This document shows positions 31,695 through 40,719 of a stretch of DNA of 64,000 nt, piece by piece. The stretch spans positions 124,001 to 188,000 of the forward strand of contig NZ_CABVHQ010000002.1 in NCBI RefSeq assembly GCF_902497895.1, read 5' to 3'. The stretch is from Pseudomonas fluorescens. Its GTDB lineage: Bacteria; Pseudomonadota; Gammaproteobacteria; Pseudomonadales; Pseudomonadaceae. The notes beneath the pieces are model-generated. The model was not told where the DNA came from. It saw nothing but the letters and a program-made list of their open reading frames with translations, and did not search any database. How positions within the stretch are numbered: position 1 is the first letter of the stretch; each line of letters opens with the position of its first letter. The position numbers and the translations under genes were made by a program.

Positions 31695-32972
31695 TTAACG
31701 GTCGATCAACCGCCCCAACCCATCCAGCAAACGCTTCAACGCCCCCTGATTGGCACGCATCACCTTCAGCCCCGCCTCGGCCCTCTCCCGGGCATCACTT
31801 GGCGATTCAAATAGCCGCTGCACCGCCACTGCCAGCCCCTGGGCATCCTGCACTTCCTGCAACGCTTCGGCTTCACGCAACAGCGCGGCGATTTCGAGGA
31901 AGTTGAACAGGTGCGGGCCGCTCAGCACCGGCTTGGCCAAGGCTGCCGGCTCCAGCAGGTTATGCCCGCCGTTGGGCACCAGGCTGCCGCCGACAAAGGC
32001 GCTGTCTGCCAGGGCATAGAGAAACAGCAATTCGCCCATGGTGTCGCCGAGCAGCACCGAGGTATTGGCACTGACCGGTTCCGCCGTGGAACGGCGCACG
32101 GTAGCGAAGCCCTGCTGCCGACACAATTCGAAGACCGCGTTGAAACGCTCGGGATGGCGTGGTACCAGAATCAGCAAGGCGTCCGGATGATTGACCAGCA
32201 ACTGCCGATGGGCGGCCAGCACTATTTCGTCTTCACCTTCATGGGTACTGGCGGCGATCCACACCGGGCGCTGCGCCGCCTGCCATTGACCACGCAATTG
32301 GGCGGCACGCTCCAGCAATTGCGGATCGATACTCAGATCGAACTTGATCGAACCGGTCACCTCGACCGTTTCCGGCCGCGCACCAAGATCACGGAAGCGC
32401 TGGGCCTCTGCCTCGGTCTGCACCGCGAACCAACTCATTTCACTGAGCATCGGCTGGGTCAGTCTGGCAAAGCGTCCGTAGCCCTTGGCCGAGCGTTGCG
32501 AAAGTCGCGCATTGGCCAGCGCCACCGGAATGCCGCGCTTGGCGCACTGGTGAATATGATTGGGCCAGAGCTCGGTTTCCATGATCACCGCCAGCTTCGG
32601 CTGGACCCGTTCGAGAAACCGCGCCGCCGCGTCAGGCAAGTCATACGGCAGATAGCAGTGTTGAATCCGCGGTTCATTGGCGAACAGCGCCTTGATCCGC
32701 TCCGAGCCGGTCGGGGTCATGCAGGTCACGGTGATGGGCTGCTGTGGATAACGTTCGAGCAGACCGCGGATCATCGGTGCCGCGGCGATGCTTTCGCCGA
32801 CCGAGACCGCGTGCACCCAGATTCCGCCCGGGCGCATCGCTGGCAAGCCGATGGAAAAGCGCTCGCCGATTCGTTTGGCGTAGGCCGGCGCCTTGCGCGC
32901 CCGCAGCCACAGACGTAATGCCACCAACGGCAGCCCGAGATAAAACAGCAAGGTGTAGAGAGTTCTATTCAT
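31695..32972 (-). CDS. waaA: Kdo (3-deoxy-D-manno-octulosonate) transferase WaaA
   Basis: WaaA adds Kdo residues to lipid IVA at the cytoplasmic face of the inner membrane. The 425-residue protein begins with a membrane anchor (MNRTLYTLLFYLGLPLVALRLWL) and shows VHAVSVGESIAAAPM (catalytic glutamate region near 60), METELWPN near 130 and the GT-B C-terminal part with SFVGGSLVPNGGHNLLEPAAL. ATG 32972 is preferred; the open frame extends further upstream only in LysR antisense sequence. Confidence 0.96.
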   Translation of the reverse strand: MNRTLYTLLFYLGLPLVALRLWLRARKAPAYAKRIGERFSIGLPAMRPGGIWVHAVSVGESIAAAPMIRGLLERYPQQPITVTCMTPTGSERIKALFANEPRIQHCYLPYDLPDAAARFLERVQPKLAVIMETELWPNHIHQCAKRGIPVALANARLSQRSAKGYGRFARLTQPMLSEMSWFAVQTEAEAQRFRDLGARPETVEVTGSIKFDLSIDPQLLERAAQLRGQWQAAQRPVWIAASTHEGEDEIVLAAHRQLLVNHPDALLILVPRHPERFNAVFELCRQQGFATVRRSTAEPVSANTSVLLGDTMGELLFLYALADSAFVGGSLVPNGGHNLLEPAALAKPVLSGPHLFNFLEIAALLREAEALQEVQDAQGLAVAVQRLFESPSDARERAEAGLKVMRANQGALKRLLDGLGRLIDR

Positions 32973-32994
32973 GGCGGCGGAGTTTATCGGGTTT

Positions 32995-33885
32995 TCAGCC
33001 GATCGCCTGCAAGTGCACGGCAAAACGTTCCGCCAACCAGCGCGCGGCCGGGCCAAGGGGCTCGTCGCGGCGCCAGACCAGCTCCACCACCAGCGCCGGC
33101 GGAGTCCATTCGCTGAGCAGTTCGACCATCTGCCCCTGATAGGCCGGATACTGCACCACGTGCCGCGGCAGCCAGGCCCAACCGAGGCCACGCATCAGCC
33201 ACTCGGCCATCACATAGAAGCTGTCGGCGCGCCATACCTGCGGGCTGGCCTGCTCGCTGCCGGGATAGACACTGGACTGGGTGGCCATCAGCAGCTGTCG
33301 ATGCTGCGCCATTTGCTGGCAGTCCACCTTTCCCTCGGCCGCCAGTGGATGCCCCACCCCGCACACTGTGACCATTTCGACACTGCCCAGCACCCGCCGC
33401 TCGAGGGCTTCGGGGATCTGGTCATGATAAAACAGCAAACCCAGATCGGCCCGACGCTCCACTAGCTTGCGCGCCACATCACCCTGGGCAGCGCTGGTCA
33501 GTTGCACTTCAAGACTGGGAAATTGCTCGGCCAAGGCTTCGAGGCTGTCGATCACCGGTTGATAGGGCATCGCCTCATCCTGAGCCAGGCGCAGACGTGC
33601 TTCCTGACCGCGCATCAGCGCCAGGGCCCGCCCGTTGAGGCGCTCGCACTGACGCAAGACTTCCCGGGCCTCTTCGAGCAGCGCCTGGCCCGCTTCGGTC
33701 AATTTCGGCTGACGACCGCTGCTGCGGTCGAACAGGCTGACCCCAAGGTCTTCCTCCAGCATCGCGATAGCACTGCTGATCGCCGACTGCGCCTTGCGCT
33801 GGTCCCGGGCCACCGCAGAAAACGAACGCTGTTCGGCTACGCTGACGAACAAGCGCAGTTGCTCCAGATTCCAATTCACGTTCAT
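32995..33885 (-). CDS. LysR-family transcriptional regulator
   Basis: A 296-residue regulator with an N-terminal winged helix (NLEQLRLFVSVAEQRSFSAVARDQRKAQSAISSAI...) and a periplasmic-binding-protein-like effector domain (about 92-290). It is divergent from the SMR pump gene across 102 bases, a layout typical of LysR control of the facing gene. It starts with MNVNWNLEQL. The effector is unknown. Confidence 0.92.
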   Translation of the reverse strand: MNVNWNLEQLRLFVSVAEQRSFSAVARDQRKAQSAISSAIAMLEEDLGVSLFDRSSGRQPKLTEAGQALLEEAREVLRQCERLNGRALALMRGQEARLRLAQDEAMPYQPVIDSLEALAEQFPSLEVQLTSAAQGDVARKLVERRADLGLLFYHDQIPEALERRVLGSVEMVTVCGVGHPLAAEGKVDCQQMAQHRQLLMATQSSVYPGSEQASPQVWRADSFYVMAEWLMRGLGWAWLPRHVVQYPAYQGQMVELLSEWTPPALVVELVWRRDEPLGPAARWLAERFAVHLQAIG

Positions 33886-33987
33886 GGCTCAACTCATCTT
33901 AAAAACAGATAGGTAATGACTTTACCCCATCTGTGCAATCTCTAGAATGCCGACCCGGAGAGCAGCACTCAATACGAGGATTCGCCC

Positions 33988-34320
33988 ATGAACGCTTACT
34001 ACTATCTGGCCATCGCCATCTGCGCCGAAGTAATCGCCACTGTTTCGATGAAAGCGGTCAAGGGCTTCAGCACGCCAATCCCTCTGTTGCTGGTCATCGT
34101 CGGTTATGGCATCGCGTTCTGGATGCTGACCCTGGTGGTGCGCACCATTCCGGTCGGTGTGACCTATGCGGTATGGGCCGGCATGGGCATCGTGATGGTG
34201 AGCATTGCCGCGCTATTTATCTACGGGCAGAAACTCGACATCCCGGCCATCATCGGCATGGGCATGATCGTGCTCGGGGTGGTGGTGATTCAGTTGTTCT
34301 CGAATACTGCCGGACATTGA
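33988..34320 (+). CDS. SMR-family small multidrug transporter
   Basis: A 110-residue protein with four membrane segments. The essential glutamate (E14-type) is in AICAEVIATVSMKAVKG, and the YAVWAGMG motif of TM3 is near residue 60. These match EmrE-type small multidrug resistance pumps, which exchange protons for cationic compounds. GAGG lies before the ATG. Probably controlled by the divergent LysR gene. Confidence 0.93.
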   Translation: MNAYYYLAIAICAEVIATVSMKAVKGFSTPIPLLLVIVGYGIAFWMLTLVVRTIPVGVTYAVWAGMGIVMVSIAALFIYGQKLDIPAIIGMGMIVLGVVVIQLFSNTAGH

Positions 34321-34349
34321 GGAACACGACCATCTTGAGTGCAACCTAT

Positions 34350-34516
34350 TGTGGCGAGGGGGCTTGCCCCCGCTGGAGCGCGAAGCGGTCCTAAACTTAG
34401 GCACCGCTATCTGTCAGACAAATCACGTCAGCCGGTTTTACGACTGCTACGCAGCCGAACGGGGCGATGCGGCGTTCCGACAAGCCCCCTCGCCACAGCA
34501 AGCTCCCTCGCCACAG
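34350..34516. repeat. REPIN, family C, with an extra half unit
   Basis: Starts TGTGGCGAGGGGGCTTGCCC and ends with two tandem copies of the complementary end (CCCCTCGCCACAG, then CCCTCGCCACAGG). The inner spacer (GGCACCGCTATCTGTCAGAC...) is nearly the same as in the element at 58684. This accounts for most of the 309-base gap before the FAD oxidoreductase gene. Confidence 0.85.
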
Positions 34517-34629
34517 GATTTGTGTTCGATTCAGATATCCCATCAATGACCGGCCATTGATTGCCGACAAATCGCTGAGTCTTCGAGTCTGTATACTGCG
34601 CCCCTAGTCTTGAACACTGAGGTCGCTGC

Positions 34630-35805
34630 ATGCCATCCGTTATTTCCACCGACGTTCTGATTGTCGGCGCCGGGGTTGCCGGCCTCTGGCTGAACGCGCG
34701 CCTGCGTCGCCAGGGCTTTTCGACTGTGCTGGTGGAAAGCGCCAGCCTCGGTGGCGGGCAAAGCGTGAAGTCCCAGGGGATTATCCATGGCGGCGCCAAA
34801 TACGCGCTGCACGGTGCACTGACCGGCGCCTCCGAGGCGATTGCCGACATGCCACGGCGCTGGCGTGAAGCCTTGGCCGGTAACGGTGAGCTGGACCTGT
34901 CCGGCGTGCGCCTGCTCTCCGAAGCCCACTACCTCTGGTCCCCTGGCACTATTGCCGGCAACCTCACCAGTTTCTTCGCCAGCAAAGCCGTGCGTGGCCG
35001 GGTCGATCAGGTCAAGGGCGAGCAATTGCCGCCGGCCCTGCAAGACAAACGCTTCAAGGGCAAGGTCTATCGCCTGGCCGAACTGGTGGTCGACGTACCG
35101 AGCCTGATCCAGCGCCTGGCCGAACTGGCCGGTGACGGCCTGCTGGCGGGCCAGAACATCGAGCCCCTGCTGGAAAACGCCGAACTGGTCGGCCTGCGGG
35201 TCGATGGGCGGGGAATCCGCGCGCAACGCATCGTCCTCAGCGCCGGCGCCGGCAATGCGGATCTGCTCACGGCCCTGGGCCTGAGCCAACCGGCAATGCA
35301 ACGGCGGCCGTTGCACATGATCATCGTCAAAGGCCCGACCCTCAAACCCCTGTACGCCCACTGCCTGGGCGGCGGGCCGAAGCCGCGGATCACCGTTACC
35401 ACTCACCCGGCGGCCGACGGTCAATGGGTCTGGTACCTGGGCGGCGATATCGCCGAAGCCGAAGGCGTCGCCCGTGAACCGGCGGCACAAATCGCCGCCG
35501 CGCAGAAAGAACTTGGCAACCTGCTGCCTTGGGTCGACCTGAGCCAGGCGCAATGGGCGACCTTGCGGGTGGATCGGGCGGAGCCGGCGCAATCGGGGCT
35601 GACCCGACCGGACAATGCCTTCCTCGCAGAACAGGATCGCCTGCTGGTGGGCTGGCCAACCAAGCTGGCCCTGGCGCCGGACTTCGCCGATCGGGTGCTG
35701 GCCGCCCTCAACCGTGACGGCATTCAACCCAGCCACCCGCCAGCCTTGCCTGAACTGCCAAAGCCACCGATGGCCCAACCCGCCTGGGAGCAATTGTTGC
35801 CATGA
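34630..35805 (+). CDS. FAD-dependent oxidoreductase (DAO family)
   Basis: A 391-residue protein with an N-terminal FAD-binding Rossmann motif (VLIVGAGVAGLWLNARLRRQ) and the glycine-rich loop SLGGGQSVKSQGIIHGG of the DAO/glycine-oxidase type. The substrate is unknown. It overlaps the following aldo/keto reductase gene by four bases (ATGA), so the two are coexpressed. Homologous to the conserved gene at this place in P. aeruginosa (PA4991, from memory). Confidence 0.88.
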   Translation: MPSVISTDVLIVGAGVAGLWLNARLRRQGFSTVLVESASLGGGQSVKSQGIIHGGAKYALHGALTGASEAIADMPRRWREALAGNGELDLSGVRLLSEAHYLWSPGTIAGNLTSFFASKAVRGRVDQVKGEQLPPALQDKRFKGKVYRLAELVVDVPSLIQRLAELAGDGLLAGQNIEPLLENAELVGLRVDGRGIRAQRIVLSAGAGNADLLTALGLSQPAMQRRPLHMIIVKGPTLKPLYAHCLGGGPKPRITVTTHPAADGQWVWYLGGDIAEAEGVAREPAAQIAAAQKELGNLLPWVDLSQAQWATLRVDRAEPAQSGLTRPDNAFLAEQDRLLVGWPTKLALAPDFADRVLAALNRDGIQPSHPPALPELPKPPMAQPAWEQLLP

Positions 35806-36614
35806 GCCAACCGACCTTGCACGACCTGCATCGACCTCTGGGAAGCACCGGCCTGTTGGTCTCGCCGCTGGGCCTGGGCACCGTCAAACTGGGTCGCGAC
35901 CAAGGGGTGAAGTACCCCAGCGGCTTCCAGATTCCCGACGATGACGAAGCGCGCATGCTGCTCAAGTTGACTCGCGACCTGGGCATCAACCTGATCGACA
36001 CCGCCCCGGCCTATGGCCGCAGCGAAGAACGTCTCGGGCCACTGCTGCGTGGCCAGCGCCAGGACTGGGTGATCGTCAGCAAGGTCGGCGAAGAGTTCGC
36101 CGATGGCCTGTCACACCACGACTTCAGCGCCGAGCACACGCGCTTCTCGGTGGAGCGCAGCCTGCAACGTCTGGAAACTGATTTTATCGATCTGGTGCTG
36201 GTGCACTCGGATGGCAACGACTTGGCTATTCTTCAAGACTGCGAGGTCTACCAGACCCTTGCCGAGCTGAAACGCGAAGGAAAAATCCGCGGCTTCGGCT
36301 TCTCCGGCAAGACCGTCGACGGCGGATTGAAGGCCCTGGAGCAAGGCGATTGCGCCATGGTCACCTACAATCTCAACGAACAGGCCGAGCGACCAGTCAT
36401 CGACTATGCTGCCGCCCACGGCAAAGGCATCCTGGTGAAAAAGGCCCTGGCCAGCGGCCATGCCTGCTTGAGTCCGGGAGTCGACCCGGTCCGCGCCAGC
36501 TTCGAGTTGTTGTTTGAGCATCCCGGTGTCGCCAGTGCTATTGTCGGGACCATTAATCCGCTGCACCTCGCCCACAATGTGACGACTGTTGCGCAGGTTC
36601 TGCGCAAAAATTGA
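35802..36614 (+). CDS. Aldo/keto reductase
   Basis: A 270-residue NAD(P)H-dependent reductase. The catalytic aspartate and tyrosine are in DTAPAYGRSEERLG (about 67-80), the lysine in VSKVGEEF, and the histidine region in LVLVHSDGND. Substrate unknown; translationally coupled to the FAD oxidoreductase, which hints at a shared substrate. Confidence 0.9.
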   Translation: MSQPTLHDLHRPLGSTGLLVSPLGLGTVKLGRDQGVKYPSGFQIPDDDEARMLLKLTRDLGINLIDTAPAYGRSEERLGPLLRGQRQDWVIVSKVGEEFADGLSHHDFSAEHTRFSVERSLQRLETDFIDLVLVHSDGNDLAILQDCEVYQTLAELKREGKIRGFGFSGKTVDGGLKALEQGDCAMVTYNLNEQAERPVIDYAAAHGKGILVKKALASGHACLSPGVDPVRASFELLFEHPGVASAIVGTINPLHLAHNVTTVAQVLRKN

Positions 36615-36655
36615 CGCCGCCGACGCGGCCGCCCCCGACGCAAGAAGGAGCTGAG

Positions 36656-37621
36656 ATGTCGCGCACGCTCATTAGAAAGAACCCCAGCAACTTCAAAACT
36701 CTGCCGTTGATCGTCGAAGCGACTCCCGAAGGCCTGAGCTATCACAGCGTCGGGATGCCGCTGAATTTTTCGCAAACCTTACAGCGTCGCCGCCCAGTGA
36801 CGGTGGTTGACGCCGAGCGTTTTTCTCTCGAACTGGCCAACCTCGGGGTTTCAGTTCGCCTGACCCTGCATTGGCAGAATCGCGATTACTGGGTACTGGT
36901 GCGCCAACGCCGTCAGGACCGTGGTGATGTGGTGCTCAAGTTGATCTCCGGTTATGTGCCGGCCCACGAACTGAACCTGCCGCTGCACACCGCGATTCAG
37001 GAGATTGCCGAAGAGTGCTTGCTGGAAACCCCGGAGGGCTGGCTCGGCGGCCGCTTCAACGACACCTGGCTGCCAGCGCCCTATTCGTCTGCGCTGCATT
37101 ACCGTGAAGCCCTGCCCTTTCGCCTGACCCCATTGTCCGGCGCGGCGCGGCCGGTGCGCTGCGCCAAGATGCAACTGCTCGAACGACCCAGGGCCTACGT
37201 ACATCTGCCCACTGCTTCGCTGCAGTTGATTTACGATTTGCGCCTGGAGGTACCGAAAGAGGCCAAGTCCCTGAGCCTGTTCCACGTCGATGAGCGTCTG
37301 GAAGGGGATCAACTGGTGGCTCGACTGGACCGCAAACGGCCAGACCTGTACCTGATGCCACTTGAGGACGGTCAGCCCCTGGCCGAACTCTATATCTTGA
37401 AAAAGGATCAGCTCCACCCGGCCAGTACTCGCGGACTGTATCTGGCAGAAAGCTTTGCCCGACAGGAAGGCTGGCTGGTGCGCGATGAGCGGATTCGCTG
37501 GAAGGACTGGCTCAAGCAGCAGGGCTTGAGCCAACCGGGCAAGGACTCAAGCTTCAAACGCCTGACTGGCAAGGCGCGGCAGTTGCTGAAGAAGATCGTG
37601 CCCAGAAGCGTGGCGCGCTAA
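36656..37621 (+). CDS. Conserved protein of unknown function with a Nudix-like motif
   Basis: A 321-residue protein. GAAGGAG lies just before ATG 36656. Residues about 75-125 read like a Nudix fold: YWVLVRQRRQD, then LISGYVPAHELN and QEIAEECLL, where QEIAEE sits at the position of the REUxEE box, but the flanking glycines are missing. The C-terminus is basic. Pseudomonas records sometimes call this family a metal ABC transporter ATPase; I see no Walker motifs, so that label is not supported. It follows the aldo/keto reductase by 41 bases. Confidence 0.7.
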   Translation: MSRTLIRKNPSNFKTLPLIVEATPEGLSYHSVGMPLNFSQTLQRRRPVTVVDAERFSLELANLGVSVRLTLHWQNRDYWVLVRQRRQDRGDVVLKLISGYVPAHELNLPLHTAIQEIAEECLLETPEGWLGGRFNDTWLPAPYSSALHYREALPFRLTPLSGAARPVRCAKMQLLERPRAYVHLPTASLQLIYDLRLEVPKEAKSLSLFHVDERLEGDQLVARLDRKRPDLYLMPLEDGQPLAELYILKKDQLHPASTRGLYLAESFARQEGWLVRDERIRWKDWLKQQGLSQPGKDSSFKRLTGKARQLLKKIVPRSVAR

Positions 37622-37638
37622 CGCAAAGTGATACCACC

Positions 37639-37771
37639 TGTGGCGAGGGGGCTTGCCCCCGTTCGACTGCGCAGCAGTCGCAAAACCGGACAATTCAATC
37701 TAGCTGAATAAACACGGTGACAGGTTTTAGGGCTGCTTCGCAGCCCAGCGGGGGCAAGCCCCCTCGCCACA
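37639..37771. repeat. REPIN, family C
   Basis: TGTGGCGAGGGGGCTTGCCC and its complement enclose about 85 bases with an inner inverted repeat (GACTGCGCAGCAGTC). It lies between convergent genes, the unknown plus-strand gene and hldE. The spacer sequence differs from those at 34350 and 58684. Confidence 0.88.
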
Positions 37772-37781
37772 GTGACCGCGT

Positions 37782-39206
37782 TTACTCGGCCTTGCGGATC
37801 TTCTCGACAATCGCCGTGGTCGAGCTGTTCTCGACCAGCCCCAGCACTTTCACCTTGCCGCCATAGGCACTGACGATATCGGCACCGACCACCTGATCGA
37901 TACCGTAGTCACCACCCTTGACCAGCACATCCGGCCTGACCTGGGCCAGCAGGTTTTCCGGCGTGCCTTCAGGGAAGCTGATCACCCAGTCCACCGCACC
38001 CAGGCCGGCCAATACCGCCATGCGTCGGTCGACGCTGTTGATCGGTCGACCCGGGCCTTTCAGACGACTGACCGAGGCATCGTCATTGACCGCCACGATC
38101 AAGCGATCACCTTGCGCCCGAGCCTGCTCCAGATAGGTAACGTGCCCGGCATGCAGGATGTCGAAACAACCATTGGTGAAGACGATTTTCTCTTTATGCG
38201 CACGGGCATCGTCGATCGCCAGCAGCAATTGATCGAGGCTCAGTACGCCGCGTTCGGAACCCTCCTCACGCTGGATTGCGCGACGCAGTTCTGGCGCGCT
38301 GATCGCCGCCGTACCCAGCTTGCCAACCACAATACCAGCGGCCAGATTGGCCAGGGCCACGGCATGGGGCAACTCCTCGCCGGCGGCAATCGCTGCTGCC
38401 AGGGTGGAAATGACCGTGTCACCGGCCCCGGTCACGTCGAACACTTCACGGGCCCGAGCCGGCAAGTGCAGCGCCGGGTGATCGGGGCGCAACAGGGTCA
38501 TGCCGTGTTCGCCACGGGTTACCAGCAAGGCACCCAGTTCGAGGTCGTGCATCAGCTGGGCGCCCTTGGTCACCAGTTCATGCTCATCGGCGCAACCGCC
38601 GACGATGGTCTCGAATTCACTGAGATTGGGCGTGATCACACTCGCACCACGGTAGATCGAAAAGTCCTTGCCTTTCGGATCCGCCAGCACCGGAATGCCG
38701 CGCGCACGCGCAGCCTGGATCAGCACCTGATGATTTTTCAGCGCACCTTTGCCGTAGTCGGACAGCACCAGCACCTTGATACCTTCGAGCAGGTTTTCGA
38801 CCTCGCCAGCCAACGCCAGCGCATCGGTAGCAAAGGGTTCTTCGAAGTCGATCCGCAGCAATTGCTGGTGACGACTCATGACCCGCAGCTTGACGATGGT
38901 CGGCTGGTGAGCGATGCGCTGGAACAGCGCCCGCACGCCTGCGCCACGCAAGCTGTTGGCCAGGCTGTCGGCGGCCTCGTCGTCACCGGTCACCCCGACC
39001 AGGGACGCGGGCGCGCCGAGAGCGGCAATGTTCAAGGCAACGTTGGCGGCACCACCCGGGCGGTCCTCGATCTGTTCGACCTTGACCACCGGCACCGGTG
39101 CCTCAGGAGAAATCCGTGAGGTACCACCATGCCAGTAACGGTCGAGCATGACATCGCCGACCACCAGGACAGGGGCCTGATCGAATCGTGGCATGGACAA
39201 CTTCAT
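37782..39206 (-). CDS. hldE: HldE, heptose-7-phosphate kinase / heptose-1-phosphate adenylyltransferase
   Basis: This 474-residue fusion makes ADP-heptose, the donor for WaaC and WaaF. The first 320 residues are a PfkB kinase (GGAANVALNIAALG near 50, GAGDTVISTLA near 265). The last 130 are a nucleotidyltransferase with FTNGCFDILHAGHVTYLEQA near 345. The gene ends the msbA-mig-14-dnpA-hldE minus-strand run. Also called rfaE. Confidence 0.97.
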   Translation of the reverse strand: MKLSMPRFDQAPVLVVGDVMLDRYWHGGTSRISPEAPVPVVKVEQIEDRPGGAANVALNIAALGAPASLVGVTGDDEAADSLANSLRGAGVRALFQRIAHQPTIVKLRVMSRHQQLLRIDFEEPFATDALALAGEVENLLEGIKVLVLSDYGKGALKNHQVLIQAARARGIPVLADPKGKDFSIYRGASVITPNLSEFETIVGGCADEHELVTKGAQLMHDLELGALLVTRGEHGMTLLRPDHPALHLPARAREVFDVTGAGDTVISTLAAAIAAGEELPHAVALANLAAGIVVGKLGTAAISAPELRRAIQREEGSERGVLSLDQLLLAIDDARAHKEKIVFTNGCFDILHAGHVTYLEQARAQGDRLIVAVNDDASVSRLKGPGRPINSVDRRMAVLAGLGAVDWVISFPEGTPENLLAQVRPDVLVKGGDYGIDQVVGADIVSAYGGKVKVLGLVENSSTTAIVEKIRKAE

Positions 39207-39281
39207 GGAAACTCCAGAGGCGATAAAAACGTCGCGGATAATAACATAGCGATAGAAGGCGACCGAACGCGAGCAAACGGC

Positions 39282-40703
39282 TCAGCGACGGTCATCATTA
39301 ACAGGACGATCCAGCGGGCGCACCCAGAACAACTCATGGCGGCGCACCGCCTTGCGGAAAAATTCGTCTTCCCCCGTGGCCGGCCAACGACGACCAGCCA
39401 ATATGCGCTGAATCAACCGGCGCAAGCGTTTCTTCAAGGGTGGGCGACCTTGCAGATCATGCTGCATGCCCAGCGCCATGGCCTTGTCCAACCGGGTCTC
39501 GGCGCCAAGCGAGGGACTCCACAGCGCATCGGCCGGCAACGGCTCGATGGTCGGCGGCAGGGCAATCCCATAGCCCGCCGGCCCCATCGGCCAGCGATCG
39601 TTATCATGCAGGTGATTGGCATAGAGCAGCAGCGTGCGCGGCCGCCAGGCACTGATTTCGATCGCCTCGAGCAAGGCGCGGGTGCTGGCGACATGATCGC
39701 TGTGCGGGTCCAGTTCCGGGTGTGGAGTCACCACCACCTCGGGACGAAAATGCTCAAGCGAGCGAGCCAGATCGGCCACCAGATTGCGCCAGTTCGGCAG
39801 GCCATCGAGATCGCCGGGCAGTTTCAGCGGATTGTTGCGACGCCGCTCGCGAATGTCGCTTTCTCCCGATTCCCGCGAAGCAAAACCTTGCTCTGGCTGT
39901 TGCGCCATTGCGCTCAGTTGCAGGCAGTAGTAGCCCAATTGCACGCAATGCTGTTGTGGCACGCCGCCCCAGAGCGGCACCGCCAGGCTGTCCCAACTGC
40001 GCAGGCGGCCCTTGAGGCGAGCCGCCTGTGTGGCATCCAGGCCCAGATTTCGATAGTTCTCGGCTTCAATCTCACCCTGGGTCAGGGTGATGATCGAGAC
40101 TTCGGCGGCCCGGCTATACAGACCGAACGCGGCCAGTTCGGCGTCGTCGGCATGGGGGGCTACGATCATCAGTCGCTGCTGGCCATAGTCAGGGTTGCTC
40201 AGGGCATGCAAAGTGGCCTGCTGCGCGACACTGCACAAGCGCCCACGTAGCGACAGCTGGCCCGCCGCCAAAGCGACCCCCTGCCCGGACAAATTGAGAA
40301 AGCGCTCGCCATCGACACCGCGTTCGAGATCCTGTCGATCCTCGCCGATCCATACATGCGGATCGAACAGCCGACCCAACCAGTTGGACTTGATACGTAG
40401 CTGCAGGACCAGCGTCTCGGCCTCGGCAAAGTCACCCGTCACCTGCAGGCGATCCATTAAAAGCGTCACCGGAAACTGCGGGGTGCCCGGCGCAAAGTCA
40501 TAACGATAGTCGTCGCCTGGCGCATAGAACAAGTGGTCGGCAAACCACGCTTCATGAGCGACCCAGCCGAGCAACAGGAACAACGGCAGCGGCCACCAGG
40601 CAACGAAAATGCCAAACAACACCAGAATCACCAACGCCCCGAGCAGCACCAGACGCTTGTGCTTTCGGTGGCGCTTGAGCAACTGCTGCTTGCGTGCGCT
40701 CAT
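39282..40703 (-). CDS. PIG-L family deacetylase (DnpA-like)
   Basis: A 473-residue protein with two N-terminal membrane segments (LVLLGALVILVLFGIFVAWW and the next) and a PIG-L domain. The zinc motif is APHADDAELAAFGLY near residue 200 and the second site is HPELDPHSDHVAST near 330. In P. aeruginosa the gene in this place, dnpA, encodes a de-N-acetylase linked to drug tolerance; activity on core LPS is inferred. ATG 40703 follows GAGGT; the longer frame begins inside mig-14. Confidence 0.85.
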   Translation of the reverse strand: MSARKQQLLKRHRKHKRLVLLGALVILVLFGIFVAWWPLPLFLLLGWVAHEAWFADHLFYAPGDDYRYDFAPGTPQFPVTLLMDRLQVTGDFAEAETLVLQLRIKSNWLGRLFDPHVWIGEDRQDLERGVDGERFLNLSGQGVALAAGQLSLRGRLCSVAQQATLHALSNPDYGQQRLMIVAPHADDAELAAFGLYSRAAEVSIITLTQGEIEAENYRNLGLDATQAARLKGRLRSWDSLAVPLWGGVPQQHCVQLGYYCLQLSAMAQQPEQGFASRESGESDIRERRRNNPLKLPGDLDGLPNWRNLVADLARSLEHFRPEVVVTPHPELDPHSDHVASTRALLEAIEISAWRPRTLLLYANHLHDNDRWPMGPAGYGIALPPTIEPLPADALWSPSLGAETRLDKAMALGMQHDLQGRPPLKKRLRRLIQRILAGRRWPATGEDEFFRKAVRRHELFWVRPLDRPVNDDRR

Positions 40704-40719
40704 GGCTGCATGACCTCGT

